Notes: generated by a model not told the origin, from the letters alone. 64,000 nucleotides of DNA from CAYOFF01 sp964403415 (GCA_964403415.1 CAYOFF010000001.1:1-64000), one strand, 5' to 3'; positions 48,095-59,226 are shown, numbered from the stretch's first letter. A program made the numbers and translations.

Positions 48095-49054
48095 TTACGC
48101 AACCTCTTGGTCACATCACATACTCCATAGATGCAACGGTATGTTTCTTTCTGATACATTCCTTTCTGACACGTTTTTGCCTAACGTACTTTCTCCTGAC
48201 ATCTTTTTGATGAATTTTTCGTAATGATGTTTCCCGTATAAGACATCTCCCACCAGTGGATACCCTACTGCCGAGAGATGCACTCTAATTTGGTGTCTTA
48301 CTCCCTTGGTGAGTACTACTTCTACGAGTGTCATATCGTCCTCCGGTATATACTTGATTATACTCACCAATGACTCACATACCTGCGGAGTTCATCTGAT
48401 TTTTTTGGTATCAGCGTCTGTGACAATCGCCACCATACGATCGTCGAGATGGAGTTGGTGTCCTATCGGGAATGTGAGGTGAATGATGTGATCTGCGCTC
48501 TCTCAGGTATTTTTGTGTAACATATAGCGCATATCTCCATGTACTAGTGCATGATAGTGTTTGCGTATTTTCCCCGATTGCTGCAAAGCTGGTCGCGCTG
48601 CATATGTTTCTGCATCAGCTGCCACGTATATGTATCCTGCTGTAGCTGTATCAAGCCTATTGACGAGTCATCGCTCTTCTTTGGCTGAAAATATTTTTTG
48701 CTGTTTTTCCACAAAATTTTGCAAAAGCTCTTCATCAAGCACTGTCTCTGTATCTCATGTATCTCATGTATCTCATGCGTCTTCTGAATCTTCTCTACTC
48801 TCTGCATCCATATTCCCAAGATACATATAGTCCTGTAGCTGCGTACGCACTTCTCCCTGTCGCCATGCTGACTTTACTTCCCCTTGTACTCATAGCTTTG
48901 ATCATTTTTGTGTACCTTGTCATCATTGTGCGCTCGTTTTCATCTCCATCACAAGCTCCAAAAATGACTGCTCATTTCCAAATGTGGTGGGTATATTTGC
49001 TGGTTTTCGTACATATCGCACGTGCTCATCGCGCCTAAGCAGCTCTATCTTCAT
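48095..49054 (-). CDS. RluA-family pseudouridine synthase
   Basis: These enzymes isomerise uridine to pseudouridine in rRNA or tRNA. The 319-aa protein has the catalytic-loop block GLVNRLDTATAGY, where Asp is the expected nucleophile; the usual His of HRLD is Asn here. Later blocks HYHALVHGD, THLTFP-like and KGVRHQIRVHLSAVGYPLVGD with LYGKHH match the RluA fold. An N-terminal part could be an S4-like RNA-binding region (LLRRDEHVRYV), and an acidic GDTGDTGDT-type insert precedes the catalytic domain. The ATG is 4 nt after the stop of an SLH gene, so the two are co-transcribed. Many UGAs are Gly. Confidence 0.88.
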
Positions 49055-49058
49055 ATTG

Positions 49059-49682
49059 CTATTTTGGGGTTACTACAGATGCTCTAAAGAGCAATAAACC
49101 AAGCTCGTATCTCGTAATTGATTTTTCCATATCTTCGAGCGTTGTTTTGTCTTTGATGATGCCTTGATGACGGGCCTCATCATAATATGCTTTCCATCGT
49201 ATCTGACCGCTTTCATCAAGTCACCCATACAATGCTCTCAACAATACTACGACGGCTTCTGCTTTGGTAAGCGTCTGCTTGGGCGCAAATTTGCCGTCGT
49301 TTCCTCTAAAGAGCGAGAGCATACAAGACTCTAGTATTGCATTTTGGAGACTCTTATCTGCTTTTGAAAGATCATCGAACTCACAGTATTTCTTCATATC
49401 TATTACCCTAAACAATACATTGATCGCAAACTGACTATAGAACTTTGCAGCCTGCTCTCTAGTTACTATGTCATAGGGAGCAAATGCTGCAACCTCCGTA
49501 AACTTTGTGAGCCCATGTGCAGCCATCCACTGTACTGCTGATGCAAACTCCGTGTCCTTCATGACTGGATCATCTGCGCGTAGCGGTGCTGCATACACAT
49601 GCGTCATACCATCCATAGATACGGACATTACAAGCAGGGCACTACACGCCACCAAAAATGCAGTCTTGAAGTACTGTTTCAT
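49059..49682 (-). CDS. Exported SLH-domain protein (207 aa)
   Basis: MKQYFKTAFLVACSALLVMS is a signal peptide with a VYAAP site. SLH repeats follow: VTREQAAKFYSQFA, KYCEFDDL, LSLFRGNDGKFAP, LTKAEAVVVLLRAL and ITRYELGLLLFRA. UGA at 49221 extends the protein beyond ALYG. It is a paralogue of the next gene and of 24101-24949, with the same repeat order and conserved C-x-F-D and SC pairs. It likely attaches to the cell envelope. Confidence 0.85.
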
Positions 49683-49733
49683 GTATCGCTCAAAATGTAA
49701 TATAAATATTGTTCTCGCAGGTATAAATATCCA

Positions 49734-50447
49734 TTACTCTGTACGCAATCCCAACTGTAACAAAATTTCTCTAAGTTCGTCTAAGTCGCTCTTTGTAGCG
49801 GAAACACCATTTCCTGGCTGGTCTGTTACTTCCCACGATCACTCTGGAGCCTCCAAACCCTGAGATCTTGCTAATAACAACGCCATCTCATATCTCGTCA
49901 GTGGAGCATCTAGACGCCATGCATTGGTCTCCTTGGTGATTCCAAGTACTCTTGCTCTTTCGAAGTACATACTCCACCGCGGTGTAGATGTTTCATCGTA
50001 TTTCTTTTCGAGAGCTCTGATAAGTACAGTGATCGCTTGTGCTTTGGTCAATGCCTGCGTAGGCAAAAAATATCCATCAGCGCCATAGAACAAGCCAATA
50101 CGACACGCTTCCTCGATTGATGCCTGCAATGTTGCGTCCGCTTTATTGATATCTCCGAAGTCACAATCCCCATCCTGAGTTGTTCAGCCACTCAAAAACG
50201 CATCTACATATCCTACAAAAAATTTTGCTGCCTGTTCTCTTGTCACATAATCTCATGGACGAAAACGTTCTGCATCTCAGTACTGCGTCATCTCATTATC
50301 GCGCATTCGTCAGACTGCTTGCACATATTCTTTGTCATTCGTGTATGACATGCCATATCATGCAGCAAATACTTGTGCCTGAGACTGCGCTAGCAAAGCT
50401 ATACTTACACACACTACGCTTGCTACGTACATATATCTTGATTTCAT
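49734..50447 (-). CDS. Exported SLH-domain protein (237 aa)
   Basis: The ATG at 50447 gives MKSRYMYVASVVCVSIALLA and QVFAAG, a signal peptide. Repeats: VTREQAAKFFVGY, CDFGDINKAD, CRIGLFYGADGYFLP, LTKAQAITVLIRAL and LTRYEMALLLARS. The C-terminal part (SATKSDLDELREILLQ) is helical. Several UGAs are Gly. It lies 51 nt before the 207-aa paralogue and 35 nt after the beta-propeller gene, suggesting one envelope-protein operon. Confidence 0.85.
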
Positions 50448-50482
50448 TGTTCTACGCAATCATAATAAAACTTATTTTTCTT

Positions 50483-52879
50483 CTACTTACAGACACGTTC
50501 ACACATTTCTTTGGTGTCATATCATGGGCAAGTACACCCTGATGTCACATCTACTTCTTCACACTTATCATTTTGTCGTACTCGTCTTTTTCAGCAGTAC
50601 ATATCACATGTTGGCTCTCCTGCTGTAGGTTTATTTCGCACGCACTGATCAGGTCTTTTGGTGAGACTATCATCGTATGGCACAAATGATGTACTGTTTT
50701 GAAGACCATCTACAAAATATGTCGTTACTATATATGGCGCCGTACCCATGTATCACACTCTTGCACTCCAACTCTGGAAAAACCATGGCTGTAAGTTTCC
50801 CTGACCATCGACAGCAAGTCTCGTGAACTTATCCTTGTAGTCACGTGATGCCACTTCTTTGATCTCCTTGTCAGGAGTGATACTTAGGATCTTAATACCC
50901 GCGAATACGGTCGACTGTACGTAATTTGGGTAACACTGCTTTCCTATTTCTTTGCCGGTTTTGTCATAGTTTATGGTACATGACTGGGTCTCCTCCTGCT
51001 TTGCTAGAACCATAGGAAGTGACAACTGTTTCCTTGCACCATCCCAGACAAATACTCTTGAGTTGTACTGAGCCTCACTCCAACTTCCCTGATCACCAAG
51101 TGTCGTGGATGCAACCTGTTTCACATCTATCTTTCCACTACTTAGCGTCTTGTAGTCTACCTTGTAGAGATCTATCTTGATACCAGCCGTTGTAGTTCAT
51201 CACCGACTCGCTGCCTTCGTATCATATCACAGTCCAATGAGGTACTGAATACCATTTTCCATAGGCGCGTACGGATGCAAGTATGAGCTATACCCAGGAA
51301 TTACTAATTTTCCTACAATCTTTGGTGCTGCGCTATTTGCTAGATCTATGACAAACAGTGGATCGATCTGCTCATACGTAACAAGATAGAGCTTATCTCC
51401 TATATATCTTGATGCTTTGAAGTCTTCTTTGGGTTCGATATTTGTAAGACTTCCATGCATCTTGAGTGAACTATCAAGCACGTAGAGGTCTGTTGCCTGC
51501 TCAGGCATTCGATGTTTGGTGATGATCCTGAAGTATCCATTGGTGTCTTCGTCCATACTTCGCTGGTTGAGCGGAGCTCACTGCACCAACGCGCTTGCTT
51601 CGTAGCGGACATATGATGGCTGGAGCGAAAACTTATGTACAAGCGTTTGCTCTCCTCCCCAGTATGATGGCAACAAACATCTTGCATTTATAGGACAGGT
51701 AAAGTTACCTGCCACATAAAAGGGTGATGTTACATAGAGGTTTTTGGTAGACATATGTATCGTCTGACCTGCACCAAGCGCTACTGTAGTTGTTGGCTTT
51801 TGCTCTGTATCTCTTAGGTTTACTGTCTGTATTGTTGTAAATTGTGGTGAGATACCCATACGTTCCATGGTTTCTTTGGTTGGGAACGTATAGTATACAT
51901 TCTCACACCCTGGTGCGTCTACACTTACACGATAGGGAAACTTGTCCTTACCAATTGCAAGATTTTGGGCACTTTCGTTTTTGGTGTAGCTGATGTCTAC
52001 TTGTTTGGGCAGTAGTGAATCTGCCTTGAATACAGGAGATCATCCTTGAGCAACACCATCCCATGCCATCCATCGGTTTACTCCCAACTGACTGACCACA
52101 TAAATCTTTCCATCATAGAGTCTTGCGTCTGCATAATATCCTGGAAACTCTGCTAATTTATTGAGCTTTGGCGCTGCAGGGTTTTCTACATCATACACAG
52201 CAACATCTACTCTCGACGCCGTATCTAAGAGTGTTGGTGACTGCACCTCTCTCCATCTCTGACTCAAAAGCGCCAAACGCTTGCCATCCAGCAAGAGCTG
52301 TATATTTTGAAAACTCTGTGGAACAGCTATTTTACTTACTACTACTGGAGCAAGTCACTGTACCGGAGCCTTGATAATAAACACGGCACTCAGTCTCTGA
52401 TTGTAGTAATACAAGTATACACCATCAGATTTTAGGATATCTGGTTCATCTACTCCTGCCACTTGTATGTTTGTTTGTGAAAAATCACCTCATCATCACA
52501 TCCCCGCCGCTACACTATCTGTGCCTACACTGCGACTATCTGCTGGCGGCGTAGAAGTTGTTGCACCTTTTGCTCCGTCTGCTGCACCTCATTCCATCAT
52601 GAGTGGCATAGAAGGACCACCTCACCATCCACCGCTACGCAAACGATCTGCATTGTCTTTGAGAAACTTCTCCACGACCTGCTGCATATCATCGCAACTC
52701 TTAAATGTGGAAAACTGTAGATTTTCCTGCATAATCTGTAATTGTTTTGCAGATTCTGCTGCGTCTTTTTTGGTAACTTCTTCGATAAGTTCATCATTTA
52801 CTGTCGTCGCCCAGGTCATTGTACTTGACCGCAGCAGTACTGCCGCCACTACTCCTCACCGTACTTTTATCGCCTTCAT
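50483..52879 (-). CDS. Exported beta-propeller domain protein with Cys-rich tail (798 aa)
   Basis: The N-terminus MKAIKVRWGVVAAVLLRSST is a weak signal peptide. The diagnostic block DFSQTNIQVAGVDEPDILKSDG matches the start of the beta-propeller domain family PF09826, and blade-like repeats follow (YVVSQLGVNRW, LYVTSPFYVAG, LYLVTYEQIDPLFVIDL, YLIGLGYD). The last 60 residues hold about nine cysteines (PTCDMYCGKRRV, CTCPGYD, MCERVCK), a compact disulfide domain absent from typical members. Such proteins are found on the surface or in the periplasm of many bacteria and archaea, with unknown ligands. The frame has only UGA interruptions. Confidence 0.82.
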
Positions 52880-53004
52880 GGTATACACATCTATAAAGTA
52901 AAACCGCTATTTTCCTTTCCCACACAGTACAGACTTACAAAAAAATTGCAAGGTTGTCGCCCATTCTGGGATTAGAGGTCATAATGTATATACGAATAGA
53001 TCTC

Positions 53005-54600
53005 CTAAGCGTGACCAATCTCTACCACATCATACTGACTGAGGTTATTCTCTGTAATTATTTTTTGTATAGCATCTCTCGCTGGCTTGTCTGTTTCTGC
53101 TGGATAATATGCCAATATCACGTCCTGTGGCGTTTTTATTGGATTCGTGCTTGCACGCGTCTTCATCTGATGATAAAAGTCAGCCATTCCTTGGAGATAT
53201 CAACCCTCTGGATATGCCCTATATCTCTTTTTTGCGCCATTCTCTGTAACTTCTTGTACAGGTCCTTTTCGATTTGCGTCAGCCTCTAACTCAAAGACAT
53301 TTCCTGCTCCCACTTCTGGCTCTTTTCACATATTTGTTCTATATGCCGCGATACCTAGGATCGCTGAGCGGACCTGTGGGTTTGCTGTCATAAACTCACT
53401 AGATGCACCACCGGCAGCAGTCTCCAAAGCCAATAATCCCTCTTTCATATAAGCAAAATATGCCTCTGGTTTTTTTTCTATCCCTGTTTGGTATGCACGA
53501 TGTTTCTCTATGAGTCCTGCATACCCCTGCATACCTGTGATACGCTCAAGATCTGCTGCTGATGTTTTTTCTTGAACCAGTCCCTCAAAGAATCATTTCA
53601 CCGTAAGTGGTATTTTTTCTGTTGCTGCTTCTTTGAGATTATCGGGATATAGCACCGCTTGCACCATTTGCGTAGCAGCTACGTTCCTATTTCCTCCTGC
53701 ATCCACATATGCACCACGAGCCACTGCTCATGCTAGAAATCCTGAAGCTCGGCCTGCCACACCTTCGCTTCATGGGATTCGTGCTGGAAGAGAGTCCCTG
53801 AGTCGAGCTACCGTTTTGAAGACTATCTGAGGAATTGCTGAATCAGGATGGTTAGCTGCATAGCTATAAATTTGTTCTTTCCACCCATCCAATAGTCACG
53901 TCCCCGTGACAATTGCTCCCCCAAATACCGCATAGAATGCTCCGCTAATATCTCCCTCTTTGAGATGATCCCACATTCCCTTCTCTTTCTTCTCTGCCGC
54001 AGCCGTTCATGCTACTTGTTTTGCCAATTCTTCTTCTTCAGTCTTGATGGCAGCTATAAGCGCCACTGCGTCGATCTGTGCATTTGCCTTGAGGTCTTCC
54101 ATGAGTGCGTTGAATACGATCTGATCCGCAGCATCTACACCCCCTAGTGCCACGTACTCAATACCACCTGCAGCATTTGTACGCTTGTAGAAAAACTCTA
54201 ACTGGTCCTTTTCTCACTTAATATAGACTATATTTCAGGCGTAAAAAGTCCCTACCTCTGCTATCACATTGCTTTTGAGCGTTGCAAATGCTTTATCTGG
54301 GAGCACATCGTCGTTTGTATCTGCTGTTCCCATCGCCTCTTTCTTCTTATCACTGAGTTTTTGTACCTCTGCGGTCGTTGTCGCTGCATTTTGTTTAAAT
54401 TTTTCTTTTAGTGCTTCATACTTTGCTACATCCTGCTGTTTAGCGGCCGCAACTACAGAAAATCATGTCTCTGGCTGGACCGTTTTACTTTTTACCTCCG
54501 CAGCCTGCGCTGTGGCATCGACTGCAAATCCCTCTACAAAACCCATTCATATACAAAAAAATAGATATCTGATGATACCTATTTTTGTATACAAAGTCAA
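53005..54600 (-). CDS. Exported helical protein of unknown function (531 aa)
   Basis: There is no in-frame ATG before the hydrophobic segment; TTG at 54600, ten bases after an AGGA, gives LTLYTKIGIIRYLFFCIGMG and a VDATAQA site, so a TTG start and export are proposed. The mature protein is helical and Ala-rich (KYEALKEKFKQNAATTTAEV), with a Gly/Trp-containing hydrophobic patch in the middle (FYAVFGGAIVTGTWLLDG). All triplets were read and only UGAs interrupt. It starts 14 nt after the cmk stop. No family recognised. Confidence 0.6.
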
Positions 54601-54613
54601 AAAAGATGTGTCC

Positions 54614-55285
54614 TTACATAAGCTCTCTCGCTCGTCACAAGACTATTTCTATCTGTTCATCTATTGTTATGTGTGTGGTATCCAACTCCCTCGCATCCTG
54701 CGCCTTTCGGGATGTCGGGTTGTGTCCATTGTAGTCCATCTCATCTCTTTTACGCAAACCTTCCTTCACTTCCTCTAGCGTAGTTTGCTTTCATTGAGCC
54801 AAAAATTGCTGATACCTTCTCTGAGCCCTAACTTCATCGTCGCACTTCAAGAACACTTTTAGTTCTGCGTGCGGTGCTACTACGGTCGCTATATCTCTGC
54901 CCTCCATAACAACACCCCCAGAGTTCGCCATGAGGCGTTGTTGCGCAATCAAACAATTCCTTACTACCTGACGAGCAGAAATCTTGGCTACTCGTTGATC
55001 GACGTCTGGAGTCCTTATTATATCTTCTATATCCTCTCCATTTAGGTGTATATGAAGTGTATCGTTTGATTGTCTCACGAATTGTAGCTGTATCTCTGCA
55101 AGATGGGCTTCTATCTCGGCGTCTGTAGCTTCCTGCATGTCATGACGCATACACCATAATGTAACCGCTCTATACATTGCGCCTGTATCTACGTATATAT
55201 ATCAGAGCGCCTTTGCAACCCCCCTAGCAGTTGTCCCTTTACCTGTTCCAGCACCCCCATCTATCGCTATAATGCCGCAGCTCAT
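54614..55285 (-). CDS. cmk: Cytidylate kinase
   Basis: Cmk phosphorylates CMP and dCMP. The 223-aa protein (usual length) has the P-loop IAIDGGAGTGKGTTARG at the N-terminus, VDTGAMYRAVTL, GRDIATVVAPHAELKVFL and the C-terminal RKAQDARELDTT and EQIEIVLGRA helices. UGAs include those in the first 40 residues. It follows adk by 43 nt, so the two nucleotide-monophosphate kinases are likely co-expressed. Confidence 0.95.
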
Positions 55286-55328
55286 ACAAGGGTTGCTTGA
55301 ATATAAAACATATGCTATATATTTGGTT

Positions 55329-55901
55329 TTATACCATTTTGTGATGTTCGATCGCTTCTGCCACAGCCACCGCTACATGCTCTATATCTGGGGTCGCGTC
55401 GAGCTCGATAAGAGGCATATGCTCCTTGAAATGCTCGATCATTGGCAACGTCAATTCTTTGGATCGCTGCAATCTTTTGCGAATACTCTCGTCAGTATCG
55501 TCTGCACGTCCTCTCGCCTTGATTCTCTGAATTGCCATCTCTTCCGGCAATACAAAATGTATACCCAAGACTGGTCTATTATACTGACGCATCAGCTTAA
55601 CAAGCTCCTCCATCTGCATCATATTTCTTGGATATCCATCGAGAAGCATATATTTCTTCTCATCTAAGACCGTGTGAAAATATGCCTCAAAAATAGCATT
55701 CGTTACCCCATCACTCACCATTTGCCCCTGAGAGATGCGCTCTTTGACATAATTACCAATTGCGTTTGCAGACGATGTAAGTGCTCTAAAGATATCACCC
55801 GTGGCGAAATATGAAAATACATTTGGAAAACGTTCGAGCAGTAGTTGGGACTGCGTTCCTTTACCTGATCCCTGGACGCCAAAGATAATGATATCAAGCA
55901 T
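55329..55901 (-). CDS. adk: Adenylate kinase
   Basis: The 190-aa product has the P-loop FGVQGSGKGTQSQ, YFATGDIFRAL, LLDGYPRNMMQME and the short lid-region GRADDTDESIRKRL of adenylate kinases without a zinc lid. It interconverts ATP, ADP and AMP. No UGA is used: all glycines are GGN. A terminator separates it from rpsI upstream. Confidence 0.95.
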   Translation of the reverse strand: MLDIIIFGVQGSGKGTQSQLLLERFPNVFSYFATGDIFRALTSSANAIGNYVKERISQGQMVSDGVTNAIFEAYFHTVLDEKKYMLLDGYPRNMMQMEELVKLMRQYNRPVLGIHFVLPEEMAIQRIKARGRADDTDESIRKRLQRSKELTLPMIEHFKEHMPLIELDATPDIEHVAVAVAEAIEHHKMV

Positions 55902-55928
55902 GCTATTATATTACATAGGAAAAATAAA

Positions 55929-55955
55929 AAAGATCCTGTGCTAAGGGATCTTTTG
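55929..55955 (-). terminator. Terminator of the ribosomal protein operon
   Basis: On the minus strand AAAAGATCC and GGATCTTTT form a 9-bp stem with a 9-nt loop, followed by TTTTATTTTT, just after rpsI. Confidence 0.8.
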
Positions 55956-55969
55956 AGGGGAAAATTATA

Positions 55970-56623
55970 TTAACGCTTACTTCGCTGCGGTGATTTTCTA
56001 GCCTTCAGAAGACCTGGTTTCTTTCTCTCTTTCTTTCTAGGGTCTCTCTTGAGAAGCCCATATGGTTTGAGTTGCAATCTATATTCTGGACTGAACTCTA
56101 TCAGAGCTCTAGCAAATGCTAATCTTACTGCTTCAGACTGACCTACATGCCCACCTCCTGATAGATTGATCTCTGCATCGAATTTCTTCTCTGCACCACT
56201 TCCTATCACACTAAAAGGATAACATGCGTTCTCATACATATATGCAGCTCCACCGAAATAGTCCTTGAGTGATACTGATCCTGTACTTCCCTGTACTACC
56301 AATTGACCTGTTCCTTTTGGAAATAATTTTACAACAGCCGTTGATGTCTTTCTTCTCCCAACCGCATAAAAATACTTTCCTGCTGGCCTCGCTGTGTATG
56401 ATACTGTTGTTTCTACTGCTTTTGAAGCTGCCTTTACAACTGGTTTTGTTGTCGCAGGCTTTGCTGCAGTCTTTGCAGTGACTGTCTTTGCAGGAGCAGC
56501 TACCTTCTCAGCCTTTGGCGCAGCTGTCTTTGCTGCGGCTGTTTTTGCAGGAGCTTTTGCTGTTGTTTTTGCTGCAGACTTCGTTGCCGTCTTTGCAGGC
56601 TTTGCCTCTGATGCCTTAACCAT
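55970..56623 (-). CDS. rpsI: Ribosomal protein uS9 with long Ala/Lys-rich N-terminal extension
   Basis: The last 130 residues are a normal uS9 (YAVGRRKTSTAVV, GGGHVGQSEAVRLAFARAL, GLLKRDPRKKERKKPGL, ending SPQRSKR). The first about 80 residues are an added PAKTA/AKTAA repeat tail rich in Ala, Lys, Pro and Thr, like the tails of histone H1-like proteins. The ATG overlaps the rplM end by 8 nt, so the tail is translated if the coupled start is used. No UGA codon occurs. Confidence 0.95.
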   Translation of the reverse strand: MVKASEAKPAKTATKSAAKTTAKAPAKTAAAKTAAPKAEKVAAPAKTVTAKTAAKPATTKPVVKAASKAVETTVSYTARPAGKYFYAVGRRKTSTAVVKLFPKGTGQLVVQGSTGSVSLKDYFGGAAYMYENACYPFSVIGSGAEKKFDAEINLSGGGHVGQSEAVRLAFARALIEFSPEYRLQLKPYGLLKRDPRKKERKKPGLLKARKSPQRSKR

Positions 56624-57080
56624 TGATCGCTAGTGGTTCGAGAGATAAATGCTTATAACTATGCTCCGCATCCTTGAATATCTTTAGTCTTTTGAGTCTT
56701 ACTGCTCTTTGCTTATTTTTTGGAAGCATGCCTTTGATGGCGAACATGAGTGCATCCTCTGGGTGCTTCTGCATCAACATCCACAATGGCGTCTCCTTGA
56801 GATGTCCCTTGTAGCCTGAATGCTTGTAGTACATCTTCTCTTTCATCTTGTTTCCTGTAACGGTTATCTTTGCTGCATTTGTTACAACAACGTAATCTCC
56901 GCTATCCCAGAAATCACAGAAAAAACCCTTATGCTTTCCTATGAGTTTTTTGGTGATCTCTACAGCGAGTCTACCTAGTGTCATTCCTGCGGCATCGACG
57001 ACATGCCATTTTCTCGTCTTCTCGATTACTCCTGGCTTTACCCAGAGCGTAGTATTGAGATTCTGCTTTGTCACTTCCAT
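56616..57080 (-). CDS. rplM: Ribosomal protein uL13
   Basis: The product (154 aa) has KWHVVDAAGMTLGRLAVEI, FCDFWDSGDYVVVTNAAKI, YKHSGYKGHLKE, MLPKNKQRAVRLKRLKIF and the usual end, all typical of uL13. ATG 57080 is preferred to a GTG three codons upstream. Its stop overlaps rpsI. No UGA codon is used. Confidence 0.96.
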   Translation of the reverse strand: MEVTKQNLNTTLWVKPGVIEKTRKWHVVDAAGMTLGRLAVEITKKLIGKHKGFFCDFWDSGDYVVVTNAAKITVTGNKMKEKMYYKHSGYKGHLKETPLWMLMQKHPEDALMFAIKGMLPKNKQRAVRLKRLKIFKDAEHSYKHLSLEPLAING

Positions 57081-57111
57081 ACTGAACACGAAACACGATA
57101 AAATAATTACT

Positions 57112-57501
57112 TTATGCCATCAATCTTACCAATACTTTTTCTGCTGCATCACCAGGCCTTGGCCCCAGCTTGAGATCCATAACAAATCCACGATGATCAG
57201 CGCGTTCTACATATCTTGGGAGAAGTTCATCTAGCACCTTTTTACCATCTATTTCAGTGTATATTGTGCTCTTGATCTGTCTAATAGCCTCTCTTCTTGC
57301 ATCTTCCTGTGGACGTGTTACATACAATTTTACAAGACCAGCAAAAAAATTGTTTGCTACTGACTTCAATACCTGTGCTCTTTTTTGTGTCGTTACTACC
57401 TGTCCATGTGCGACTAAGTTTGTCAGCATATTCCTTAGAACATTTGACGTTTTTTGCGCTCCAGAACTGATATTACGAACTCTCTTATTAAGGTGTCTCA
57501 T
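57112..57501 (-). CDS. rplQ: Ribosomal protein bL17
   Basis: MRHLNKRVRNISSGAQKTSN, RNMLTNLVAHGQVVTT and RADHRGFVMDLKLGPRPGDAAEKVLVRL are typical of bL17 (129 aa). The ATG at 57501 matches the family start. It lies between rpoA and rplM as in most bacteria and contains no UGA. Confidence 0.96.
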   Translation of the reverse strand: MRHLNKRVRNISSGAQKTSNVLRNMLTNLVAHGQVVTTQKRAQVLKSVANNFFAGLVKLYVTRPQEDARREAIRQIKSTIYTEIDGKKVLDELLPRYVERADHRGFVMDLKLGPRPGDAAEKVLVRLMA

Positions 57502-57552
57502 GAGACTACACAATCATATATAAAATGTACCTATCTTGCTTCTATCATACTG

Positions 57553-58548
57553 TTACCCTTCAAGCCCTCTTCCCATAATATGCAATGACTCGATGATCTC
57601 ATCAACTGCTTTTCTTCCGATTCACTTCATAGTAAGCAGTTCTGATTTTCTCTTTTTTTCGAGGTCTTCTACATATAGGATATTGTTTTTTATCAATGCG
57701 TTTCTTGTTCTTTCACTCAATGGTAACGCATCGATTGGGATTGTCTTGACGTGTGAGTCATCTCATTTTTTGTCCTTGTTGTCTACGATATCATAGTAGT
57801 CGATTAGCATTGATTTGTCGATAAATGCATCATCAAAGATAAACAATTTCGCATATGATGACATTACCTCACCAGCAAATGAAAGAATTTCTTTAGCTGA
57901 GATCTTATCAGATATTGTCTTGATCTCAATCACGAGCTTATCCTTACTTCTTCCAGAGAAGTCATCAATCACATCCTGCACTTCGTATTTTACGTATTCT
58001 ACTGCCTTGAAGTCATTGTCGATCAACAAAAGATTGGTATCTGTATCTTCTTGCTGCTCTTCACGTCATCTCAAGAAATCTACTGTATAGTACCCATATC
58101 CCTTTTCTAGTCTAACCTCACTGAAGATTTCTGTACCAGAGTCTGTAATCTCAAACAAATAGGTATCATCATTGAGGAGCTCTACACCAGCTGGAATCTT
58201 GAGATCTGCTGCAGTATATACACCTACTCCCTTAAATCTTAGTGGAATCCACTGTTGCTTTTCTATATTTTCGTCGATTTTGAAACGTAGTTTCTTGAAG
58301 TTGAGCATCATATCGATGACTGACTCTTTGACACCATCGATCACATGGTACTCATGTGGCACACCCTTTATTTTCATTGCTGTAATTGCTCCTCACGCAC
58401 TATATCACAAAATAGCTCTTCTTAGGCCATTCCCCAAGCTGTGACCAAATCATCTAGGAAGATACTGTACTTCAAAGATAGTCGTCACTGCATCTATGTC
58501 CTGGGTCACAATTTTTGGTGTTCAGATGTACTTCTGAATATCCAGCAT
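57553..58548 (-). CDS. rpoA: RNA polymerase alpha subunit
   Basis: The 331-aa alpha subunit assembles RNA polymerase. The N-terminal domain shows LPRGFGHSLGNGLRRAIL and GAITAMKIKGVPHEY, with several glycines as UGA (58411, 58414 and 58447 regions). The C-terminal domain LPLSERTRNALIKNNILYV and TMKGIGRKAVDEIIESL is the helix-hairpin-helix part that contacts promoter DNA and activators. It sits 21 nt after rpsD in the standard order. Confidence 0.97.
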
Positions 58549-58569
58549 GACGGCAAAAAAGAAATAAAA

Positions 58570-59193
58570 TTATGCTCTCGCATAAAACTCGATCACCTTC
58601 AAGAGATCCACTGGCAAACTAATGTCTTCCGTATTTGGCATATCAAATATTTCGAGCGTATAGTCTTTCTTGTTGAATTTGATCCATGTAGGGACGATAT
58701 ACTGACCTCCATGAACAGGAGCGTTTACGTAGAGTGATGATCCATGCTTTTCTTTTCTGAGCATAATGATATCATTTTGCTGTACTGTATATGAGGGAAC
58801 ATTATGTTTCTTGTTGTTGAGAAGGAAGTGACCATGTACAACCATCTGTCTCGCTTGCATGATCGTCTGAGCAAATCCGGCTCTTAGCACGATCGTATCA
58901 AGTCTTCTTTCAAGCAATTGGAATGCTGCCTTATCGTGACCTAATCACTTATTCTTAGCATATTTGCTTGCCTGATCAATTACCGTTCTCTTGAACTGCT
59001 TCTCAGAGAGCTGATACATTCTTTTGAGAATTTGTTTATTTCTCAAGAGTTTCGCATATTCGGAGTGTCTCACGTTGTTTGCACCATGCTGTCCAGGAAT
59101 TGTTCTTCTTTTCCTAACATCATACTTTGCAGGTCCAAACAAGTTGATCCCTTCTCTTCTACACAACTTAAACTTCGCTCATGTGTATCTCAT
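58570..59193 (-). CDS. rpsD: Ribosomal protein uS4
   Basis: The 207-aa product starts MRYTGAKFKLCRREGINLFG and has RKRRTIPGQHG, the S4 RNA-binding block LLERRLDTIVLRAGFA, ARQMVVHGHFLLNNKK and EFYARA at the end. UGAs at about 58945 (KNKGLG) and in the first codons are Gly. uS4 nucleates 30S assembly. Confidence 0.97.
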
Positions 59194-59226
59194 AGCCAGA
59201 GCCACAAAAATAGGTAAAATACTATA

